Source of the DNA: Haemaphysalis longicornis
Taxonomy: Eukaryota; Arthropoda; Arachnida; Ixodida; Ixodidae
Assembly (NCBI GenBank): GCA_013339765.2
Contig: JABSTR010001229.1
Location: 558,001 to 622,000 of the forward strand
Length of the DNA stretch: 64,000 bases
Direction: 5' to 3'
Shown here: positions 56,190 to 64,000 of the stretch, in pieces
How positions within the stretch are numbered: position 1 is the stretch's first letter
Layout: the number at the start of each line of letters is the position of its first letter
The notes under the pieces: generated by a model
Told to the model about the DNA's origin: nothing
What the model saw: the letters and a program-made list of their open reading frames with translations, nothing else
Databases searched by the model: none
Translations under genes and position numbers: made by a program

Positions 56190-57336
56190 CAGGGTTCGTG
56201 CAGGTCCTTGAAATCCTTGAAAACCCTTGAATTCAGAAGTAGCATTTTCAAGGGCCTTAAAAGTCCTTGAATTTTTACAGGTCCTTGAAAACCCTTGATT
56301 TTGCAGAGAAATTAAGACGACGACCACTCTGCGTATGAAGAAATGCATTCCTACCCCGCAACTTTTCGCCACGTTTTTACGAGGAAACCTTTGAGTTTCA
56401 ATTCTTAAACAGATTCAATACACTTAGCGGATAATTTTATACGCCTGGCCGCGCTGAAATCAGTTTCGGTTTTTAAGGGCCTCGCTGCGCTGAGATCAGT
56501 TTTGGTTTCAAAGGGTCTAGCCGGACCCATATCCAATCCATCCCTTCGTGTTTCTTTTGGGAGTTGCATTTCGTCTCGTAGCTCGAAACGTTTGGCATGG
56601 TTTTGCTGCAGCGTGTAATGTGTGCTGTCGAAATTACTGCACGCAGTAACTGTGAGTTAGGATAATGCCTGGTAAATCCAAGTTTCAATGCTCGTGGCTG
56701 AACGACAGTTATAGGCACAGGCTTGCATTGGACCCGGTGAGTCACATCGGATGAAATGCAAGCCTTGCGCGAAAACGTTTGACATCGCTGCTATGGGAGA
56801 GTCGGCGCTGAAAAGTAATGCGAAAAGCTCCAATCATGACGGGAACGTGAAGGCAGCAGTCAGTAGCACCATGAAGAACTTTTGGTGCCCTCGCAAAGCG
56901 AGCAGTCCGTGGACCCCAACGCCTTCACAGTGAAGCGGGCGAAATGGCACTGCGGTTGCACCGGCAGCAGGGCGCAAAGTGCCAAGCAAACGACGGGGGC
57001 AGCGCGTGTCGCTTTTCGCCCTGCAGCCGGTGCACCGCAGTGCCATTTCGCCGCTTTCTCGCCCCTCAAAGCGACAGCCCAACCCTGGAACACATGCACT
57101 TGCGTGGCGCTGCCCCGTCGTTTTAGAGAATTGGGCCCGCTAATGTACTTTTACTGTGTAAAGTGAGAAACCTCTTAATATGTTTTCTTGTGCCAATAAA
57201 TAATACATCTTGATGCATTGAAACTTGTGTTTTGTGGAAGTAAGGCCCTCAACATGGTCCTTGAAAATAGGCTGGGCTGGGCCTTAAAGTCCTTGAAAAC
57301 CCTTGAATTTTTTTCTTGATACCAGCATGAACCCTG
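56190..57336 (+). mobile_element. hAT-like element with 6-bp duplication
   Basis: The ends CAGGGTTCGTGC and the complement of CAGGGTTCATGC are flanked by GATGCG on both sides (56184-56189 and 57337-57342). 'aggtccttgaaaacccttgaatt' repeats fill both subterminal regions. On the + strand from 56667, KFQCSWLNDSYRH and then, after a frameshift, CKPCAKTFDIAAMGESALKS resemble the N-terminal zinc finger of hAT-related transposases. The catalytic part is gone. An internal GC-rich palindrome lies around 56938-57061. Confidence 0.75.
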
Positions 57337-57514
57337 GATGCGGCTATGCCACTTCACGTTCTATTTTCAGGCCACATATATAAAAACACTTTATTTTGTG
57401 GCATTTGCAGCTATAAAACAGGCGGCATTACCCAGCTAGCTAGCTGAAGCCCTAACACCAAAGCAGCAATCCACTTCCTGGCATCACAAGAAGGCCGCTG
57501 AGGGTTCACTCTGC

Positions 57515-57640
57515 TCACCAGAAGGGGCCGTAGATGCGCTCAGAGGCGAAGTCAACAAACCATGCTTTAACACTCGGGCACGGCACACACTGGAACGGCT
57601 GCAGCAAGCTTGGGCGGCAAACAATGTCTCCATGACCTTG
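57515..57640 (-). CDS. candidate terminal exon of an unidentified minus-strand gene
   Basis: On the minus strand a frame from a possible acceptor (cttag, 57641) encodes 41 residues including DIVCRPSLLQPFQCVPC and KAWFVDFASERIYGPFW before a stop. An AATAAA polyadenylation signal follows 120 bases later (57395-57390), as for a real 3' end. I do not recognise the protein. The acceptor lacks a good pyrimidine tract, and no upstream exon is clear, so the call could be chance. Confidence 0.25.
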   Translation of the reverse strand, partial: QGHGDIVCRPSLLQPFQCVPCPSVKAWFVDFASERIYGPFW

Positions 57641-59048
57641 CTAAGTCGTCTGTGTCCACCAACTTGTGCCGTCCCCTGATGGGGGGGCTTGCCTCGTCTT
57701 GAAGTGGTGGACCAGCAGCTCCTAGTTTGACTGCACAGCACACTGCAGAAAAAGCCCCAGAGAGAGCCTCTTTGCCTCACTGATCAGCTGGGTTTCTAGA
57801 GGGGAGGAGGATGCTGGCAGGAAGGAAGGGAGAGCCGGCACTCCAGCACTCCATGCGTCTCATTCGCCAGCAGGGGGAGTGGCAATAAGTGGGTAGCACG
57901 GCAGCACGTGCGCTCAACGTACCCTTGCCAACAAGCGGGCTGGCTACCCCATTGGTGGTGTTGGGCCCACATGCCCCCTCTTCAAGATGAGGCGCCAAAC
58001 ACAAACGACCTAACAAGTCAAAATACAGCACATACCGCACAAGGCTATAACAGGCCCCCGGTCCAAGAAGTTCACAAAGGTTCACACTTAGGAGTCTTCC
58101 CTCGCTATGCGTGCAACCACTTGCACTGCTCACACCTGTGAGACACGGTTTCTCGCAAACTCAATACAACACGAGAGTCATCGGTATGAGCAGAGGTAGT
58201 CTCAGATTCTTGTTCGGGGCACCAGGGAGCAAGCCCCGAGGCCACTAGGCTGCAGGGCAGGCACACACCAATCACTGGAGCATCAGGCATGTGCTGGGAA
58301 GCCGTTAGTCAGGGTTCATTTGGCAGCTTCAGGAGAATGCCACCAGAGTTCGTGAATGCAGTGGCCAGCCTGTGCCGGCCAGGTCCAGAGAGCTTTGGCA
58401 CGGTTTGCGCAGGCAGGGACAATCCCTGCTGTCAATGAGGCCTCAAAAAAAGCACCAAGTGGGGTCGTAGAGAGATTCCAAGGAGGCGTGCGCAGAAGAG
58501 GCAGAGGTGCTGAGGCGAGGCAGCAGGAAGCGACGCTGCATGGTGCATCTCATTGAAGCCCCCCGGCGAGACACCCGAGCACCCAAGTTGCCAGGCATTG
58601 TGGCGGCTCTGGGGGGGCCACCTTGGGGCTGCCAGCAGGTGTGTGCTTTGCTCCAAGCATGTGCTGAGGTTGTAGCTGGCTGGGGATGTAGGAGTAGATA
58701 GAATGTGGTGTGGCTGCAGGTGCTGATTGAAAAACAGGGACTGGGACCGAGCCTAGGGAGTGCGCTGCAAAAAGGGAGACGAAACCATGGCTGGTTGCTG
58801 CTGCTCTTTGGTGTAGGGAACAGTGATTGAAATGCTTTTGAACAAGGCTCGGGCCTAGAAGTACCAGGAAATAACGTGTACCGCGATGGCTCTGCACTTG
58901 CCCAACTGGGAGGTTCCCGTTTGAACCCATTCCCATTTCATCCTTCGCGCTTGTTCCTTCCCGTTTCAACCCGGCGCACAACGACCTCCCCTTTTCGCCC
59001 TTCCCATTTCACCTGTCCATTGAACCTTCTCGTTTGTTCCCTGCCGCT
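57641..59048. other. unassigned GC-richer stretch left of the Gypsy LTR
   Basis: Several short open frames occur on both strands, but none shows a domain. I see no transposon ends here. Confidence 0.4.
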
Positions 59049-59568
59049 TGTGGGGACCAGGGTTCTAACGGCGGCCTAGCTCGATCCTCGAGATCCGGCC
59101 GCAAGGCTAGCTCCACTGAACACCGCCGCGGATCACCAACTTGGCGTATCGGCAGCGAACAGCAAGGAACACAGGACACAGAATTCGCCCACTCCGACGT
59201 TTATTGCAATGCAATAAAGGAGACGTCGGGCGCGTCGTTCTACACCGCCGACCACCTTAGCCGGGCGGGAGAGACAGGCGCGAGGGCGGACAAAGGAAGG
59301 CCAAAAAGGAGCGAGTCGTACTTACGGCCGCTCCCGACGATGGTTCGTGTCCAAAGAGGCCCTACCTCTTTGTCGCCCGTCCCGGACCAGGCCGCCGGAG
59401 CTTCCGGGCAAAACCTGTCACGTGAGGGGTTCGGCAGCGCCCCCCGCTCTCACGGGGATCCTCCCGGAGGGGAAAGCGCGCGACCGCGGAGAGAGAGGTA
59501 CCACCCCTCTCGCCTCCGCGGCGGGCCGAGAGGGATAGGAAAGATGGCGGAGCTCCGCAATTCCCACA
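59049..59568 (-). mobile_element. 3' LTR of Ty3/Gypsy element
   Basis: Bounded by TGTGGGGACC and AATTCCCACA (+ strand), inverted TG...CA ends. On the coding (minus) strand the LTR starts TGTGGGAATTGCGGAG directly after a purine tract. It contains an AATAAA signal (plus-strand TTTATT at 59200-59205). A diverged solo copy lies at 5204-5749. The 5' LTR would lie right of the window. Confidence 0.85.
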
Positions 59569-59582
59569 TCCCTCCCCCCTTT
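59569..59582 (-). other. polypurine tract of the Gypsy element
   Basis: The minus strand reads AAAGGGGGGAGGGA immediately before the LTR, the expected primer site for plus-strand DNA synthesis in LTR retrotransposons. Confidence 0.8.
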
Positions 59583-60587
59583 GACCAAAGCCGCTCGACC
59601 TCGAGGGCTCCGGCGAACGATGACCTCACCGTTCGTTTCGCTGCCTGGCACACCTCCTTGAGCAAGTCCAAGAAAGTCCGATCCCGAACATGCGCAACTG
59701 CGCCAACGTCCACGCACTGCCACCACATAGTTCGCCACAATCACCACATAGTTCGCCACAGTCCGCCGGTTGACCTGATTTCGTCGGCCGACCCAAGGTC
59801 CGCAGGCCCCGCCGGAGAAGTAGGCTGGGCCGGTTGAGCACAGGGCCCGGGCAGCCGGCTGCTCCCAGGCGGTCACTTCCCGCAGCGGTTCGCCCCGCGC
59901 CGACGGGGCGCTTGCCTGCCGCACCGCCGGCGGCTTCCGCTGCTTGCGGGTTCAGCAGTGACCACCTCTGATGCCCGGACCCGGGGTGGAGGCCGCGTTC
60001 GTAGTGCTGCCTCCCAGGTGGCCAGTTAGCCCAGCGCTCGGCGATGGCTTTCGCTCGGCGCACCTCGGGCGAGCGCCTCCGCCACCATGGAGAAGGGGGC
60101 GCGATCAGCTGACCGCAAGAGCCGGCCCGCCGCGCAGCTCACTCGCTGTACGGGCTGCGGGGTCGTTTTGGCATACAGCTGGGCTCTCGTTCATCCCTGG
60201 GGTGGCGGCTGGCCCGGCTGGCTCGCTGCAGGCCTGGCGTGGTGTGGTGGCGTCGTGGTTGGAGGGTCGCTCGAACCCTGGGCGTGCGGGCTTGAACCCT
60301 CCGGAGACGGTGGCCCACCTGGTCAGCGACCTCGCCGATCGCGGATGTGGGGCGGTGCGTCGGGAACCTTCCCTCCGCACCTCCTCCCTTTAGCTCGCGA
60401 CCTCGCGAGCCCGAAGTGGGAGCGTCAGCAGTGGCTTCCTGCCGGCTGGCGCCCTCTGGAGTCACCCCGTGCAACGCATTGCCGGACCTCACGGCGTAGG
60501 CTGCGCGTTTCGTTGGCGCGCCTCGAGGAGCTTCCTCTGGCAACCCTTCCTGTGCGCAACTTTGCGCGCTGGAGGGCGGTGACCCGG
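59583..60587 (-). other. Gypsy 3' internal region with tandem duplication
   Basis: GC-rich sequence downstream of pol. A block of about 265 bp is duplicated: 'gtgcgtcgggaaccttccctccgcacctcc..tagctcgcgacctcgcgag' at about 60355-60409 recurs at about 60620-60674, where it overlaps the end of pol. The open frames here (up to 228 codons on the minus strand) are copies of the pol tail or compositional, and no env is recognised. Confidence 0.65.
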
Positions 60588-63500
60588 TCAGCGATCTCGC
60601 CGGTTGCGGGTGTTGTAGCGGTGCGTCGGGAACCTTCCTTCCGCACCTCCCTCTAGCTCGCGACCTCGCGAGTACGGAGTGGGAGCGTCGGCAGTTTCTC
60701 CCCGTGGAAAGTACTGCTTCAGCTCGCCCACGTGAATGGGGCCGCTTATTCGACCAGACCTCGGGTCTTTCAGCTTGTAATTCAGCCGCGAGATCTTCTC
60801 GGCGACTACGAACGGTCCTACCCACTTGGGTGCGAGACCGGCCGCGAACCCTGCGCTGGCATCGCTCAGCGCGTGGTTACGTTTCAAGACAGTGTCGCCC
60901 ACTTGGTACGCCACGTCTCGATGAGCTCGGTCAGTAGGCCGCCTTTTGGTCGACCCTGGCTTACCGCGGCTGCGATTCGCCTCCTTGATGGCTTCTGCCA
61001 AACGCTCGCGCAAGCGCCGCGCGTAAGCCGCATCTGCTGCTTTCGCGGGGACTGCGGTCGACCTCCTGGCCAGAACCGTGTCCGTCGGTGTGTTCAGCTC
61101 CCTGCCGAACATCAGGAATGCGGGCGTGAAGCCCGTGCACCGATTCACGCTTGTGCGCAGAGCGAAGGAGATCGAGCTCAAGTGCTCATCCCAGTCTTGT
61201 TGCCGCCGGGCATATGCCCCAAGCAGTGGCTTTATGTCTCGATTTCGGCGCTCCGTCACGTTAGACTGGGGGTGATAGCACGATGTTGTTTGCTGCCTGA
61301 CACCCATGGCCGCGCACGCTTCACGAAACAACCTTGATGTGAAATACGTGGCGTTGTCGGTAATCAGCCGCTCCGGAAATCCGTAGCGACAAAACACCTC
61401 AGGACAGCTTTTGCAGGACCTCCTGTGCTGTCGCTTTGCGCAGCGGATAGAGTTCAGCGATCCCACTGAAGTGGCATGTCACCACGAGTACAAACTTGTA
61501 CCCTCTCTTGCTGCGCGGCAGCGGGCCCATCAGATCGCACGCCAGGACCTCCCACGGCTTTGTGCTCACGATAGGCTGAAGCAAGCCTGGCGCCTTACCG
61601 CCTCGCGGTTTGCGCTCTTGGCAGACGTGGCATGTGCGTACGTACCTACATACTTGTGCCTTCATGCCGGGCCAGGTAGCATACCGACAAAGCTTCCGCC
61701 ATGTCTTTGGCGCGCTACCGTGGCCGTCTGCGTCGTGGTAGTGCTGCAATGCAGCACACCTGAGCTTGCTCGGGATAACGGCTTTAAAACACTCACTTGA
61801 GTCATTTTTGCCGGGCACGTATTTCAGCAGAGCTCCATCGGCGTCAAGCAGGTAACTTTCCAACTCGCTCGCAGCAATACCAGCTGCATTAGAGCCCGCG
61901 CCAGCCGCAATACCAGCAGCTTCCCGGCGCCCGTCATTCACCGGTGTTCGATTTGCCTGAGGGTCCGTCTCTTCATTAAGACTGGCGATCACCTCCCGAC
62001 AAAACACGTCCTCCTGCTGAGCCTCGACTAGCTCTTCCCGACTGAACGCAACCTCGAGCGGAACTCCTCCCCCGACGAGATGCACGTGCTCTGAGCTTCC
62101 GAAACTTGGGTCCTCCCGCGTTCCGCGCTCTCCCCGCGCCGAGAAGGGTCGCTGACCTACAGCGTCCTCCTCGGCCTCTCCGGCCGGTTGGGTGTCGTCC
62201 ACCGGCGCCCGTGACAGCGCGTCCGCGACCACATTCGTGGCACCTTTGCGGTAGCGAACTTCGAATTCGAAGCGTTGCAATGTCAGGGCCCATCGCGCGA
62301 GCCTCCCGCTGGGCTCACGGAGGCGGGAAAGCCATGTGAGGGCCATGTGATCAGTCTCGATCGTGAATTTGACCCCCTCTACGTACATCTCGAACTTTCG
62401 AAGTGCGTAGATTATGGCCAGACACTCCTTCTCGGTGACCGAGTAGTTTCGCTCTGCCGGTGTCAGCGCACGGCTCGCAAAAGCCACGGGTCGCAGTTGT
62501 TCTCCATCCACCTGGAGGAGCACTGCCCCTACGCCGAGGTCACTCGCGTCTGTTTGGATCACGAATGGCCTGTTCAGATCCGGCAGTTTCAGCGATGCAG
62601 TGTCTGCAACAGCTTTCGCCAGTTGGCGTAGGCTGCTCTCCTGCTCCTCTCCCCACTCCCAAGGGGCGGATTTCCTCAACAACTTTGTCAAGGGTGCTTG
62701 CAGGCGCACGCAAGCGGGGATAAACTGGCGGTAGTAGCCGATCATCCCTAGGAAGCGCCGAACTCCGGCGACATCCTTCGGCGTGGGAAACTCCAAGATC
62801 GCCCGGAGTTTCTCGGGATCGGGGGACACCTGTCCGCGTTCGATCCGATAGCCGAGCAGGCTCACTTGAGCGCTGCATATTTGCGCCTTGGCAGGATTGA
62901 TGGTTATGCCAGCCGCCCTGAGTCGTCCCAGGACGTCTCTCAGGTGGCAGAGGTGCTCCTCGAAGGTGCGGGAGTAGACGACAATGTCGTCCAAATAGGC
63001 GAGGGCATGCTGCCACTTTGCCTCACCGAGCACCCGGTCGATCAGGCGTTGGAATGTGCTCGGACTTCCGCACAAACCGAAGGGCATACGTACGAACTCG
63101 TACAGCCCCCGATGGCAAGTGAACGCTGTCTTGCATTCATCGCCGGGACGCATCTCGACCTGAAGGTACCCCTTGCTGGCGTCCAAAATGGAGAAGTATT
63201 TTGCGCCACCGAGATTTGCGACGATTTCGTCAACGCTCGGGAAGGGGTACGCATCCTTTTTCGTGACCGCATTCAGCCGCCGATAGTCGACGCACAAACG
63301 CCAGCTACCGTCCTTCTTTCGAACGAGCACCACTGGAAACCCCCAAGGGCTCGTCGAGCGGCGGATAATGCCTGCTTTCAGCAGTTCCTCCAGCGCCTCA
63401 TCAGGTTGCCTGCCTCTTGGCGGGGCTGACGGGCCGGGGATTGCATTTCCATGGTTGAGCATCGCCGGTGTCTATGCAGTGCTGCACCAACCTTGTGCAA

Positions 63501-63853
63501 CCTGCTTGCTCAGTGAATATCTCGCCGAAGTCACCTAACAACGACAAGACGCGGTCACGCTGCGCTGCTGTCAGCTCGCTAGCACTTGCTAGGAGCGCGC
63601 TCAATTCCTCGCCCTGACCTCGGGGTGGAAGGCGCGCAGCGCAGAAGAAATCAGCCGCGGCAGCAGCAACGACCGAGCCCGGAGGTTGCTGCGCGCGCCG
63701 GCTACCGGCAGCGCCTGAAGCTCCTGCTTCCCGCGGCGCGAGAGACGTTTCGGCGGCGCGCCCATGCAGTGACTTCTCTGCGGGCGGCGGCTCGAAAAAC
63801 GGTTTTAGCGGCATAAACGGGCCCTCCCGATAGCCTCCGTTGCCGACGTCCAC
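60588..63853 (-). pseudogene. Ty3/Gypsy pol, two frameshifts
   Basis: The minus strand carries pol in three frames. The first piece (to about 63401) ends with GCTRLVQHCIDTGDAQPW and VSPAKRQ, the usual lead into reverse transcriptase. A one-base shift leads to a 687-codon frame (63462-61399). It has reverse transcriptase with FSILDASKGY (Asp94) and YLDD (156-159), RNase H with IQTDASDLG (Asp305), an HHCC integrase zinc finger (His576, His581, Cys611, Cys614) and the first integrase Asp (ACDLMGPL). A second shift near 61399-61412 leads to a frame with LITDNATYF (second Asp) and SNVTERRN (Glu), ending at 60588. Each domain has its key residues, yet the frame is broken twice. Confidence 0.9.
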
Positions 63854-64000
63854 GACGCGATTACGCTGCGCCGCTGTCAGCTCACTAGCACCTGCTAGGA
63901 GCGCGCCTAACTCCTCGCTCTGATTTCGGGCTGGAGGGCTGGCGGCGCAGGAGAAATCAACCGCGCCGGGAGCGGCAACACCCGAGCTCGGAGGGTGCGC
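63551..64000. repeat. direct duplication of about 306-bp period upstream of Gypsy reverse transcriptase
   Basis: 'tgcgctgctgtcagctcgctagcacttgctaggagcgcgct' at 63561 recurs as 'tgcgccgctgtcagctcactagcacctgctaggagcgcgcc' at 63867, followed in both by 'aactcctcgctctga'-like sequence. The second copy runs off the window edge. It lies in the gag-pol spacer or protease region. Confidence 0.75.

Noticed and set aside
59034..59837. 267-codon plus-strand open frame across the LTR
   Set aside because: It runs antisense through the LTR and polypurine tract. Composition is GC-rich and no domain is seen.
60139..60825. 228-codon minus-strand frame after Gypsy pol as an env gene
   Set aside because: It contains duplicated pol-tail sequence and no signal peptide, membrane segment or envelope motif.

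Overview
The window looks like nuclear DNA from an animal, most likely an arthropod and probably a hard tick. A large multi-exon gene with long introns lies on the + strand, and its introns are packed with DNA transposons, LINE fragments, tRNA-derived SINEs and LTR sequence. The tick assignment rests on remembered similarity of the SINE body (ending near 'aaaccctacaatcaa') to repeats common in tick transcripts, so it is an inference.

Backbone gene (2003-46649, +): twelve exons join in phase from first to last and encode about 741 residues of a MEGF8-type protein. The order is PSI, a conserved linker, several PSI modules, a calcium-binding EGF, an EGF, two laminin-type EGFs and the start of a second CUB domain. 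Length and order match the middle of MEGF8 as I remember it, not attractin. Upstream kelch exons and the rest of the protein lie outside what I can find. One intron (14574-17292) appears to be GC-AG.

Intron content, left to right: a Harbinger-like MITE (321-1511), a solo LTR (5204-5749), a long hairpin with hammerhead-like core motifs (6729-6902), a pogo/Tigger-like element (6970-7973), a decayed hAT with a 240-bp SINE nested inside it (20009-22561), two more pogo-like elements (23772-24624, 26726-28028), CR1-like LINE pieces (26221-31435), a 2.2-kb head-to-head pair of TTAA elements (28343-30544), and further pogo-like elements with 'CCG.ATTT' ends (31438-32497, 39148-40150, 43911-44444).

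Beyond the last MEGF8 exon (46861-55198) is a nest of transposons. Three pogo/Tigger-like elements, each bounded by inverted repeats and TA, enclose one another and then an apparently intact 4.3-kb PIF/Harbinger element (49281-53601) with two convergent genes: a DDE transposase and a spliced MADF/Myb-like partner. A hAT-like remnant with a 6-bp target duplication follows (56190-57336). The right edge (59049-64000) is the 3' part of a Ty3/Gypsy retrotransposon on the minus strand, with an LTR, a polypurine tract and a pol gene broken by two frameshifts.
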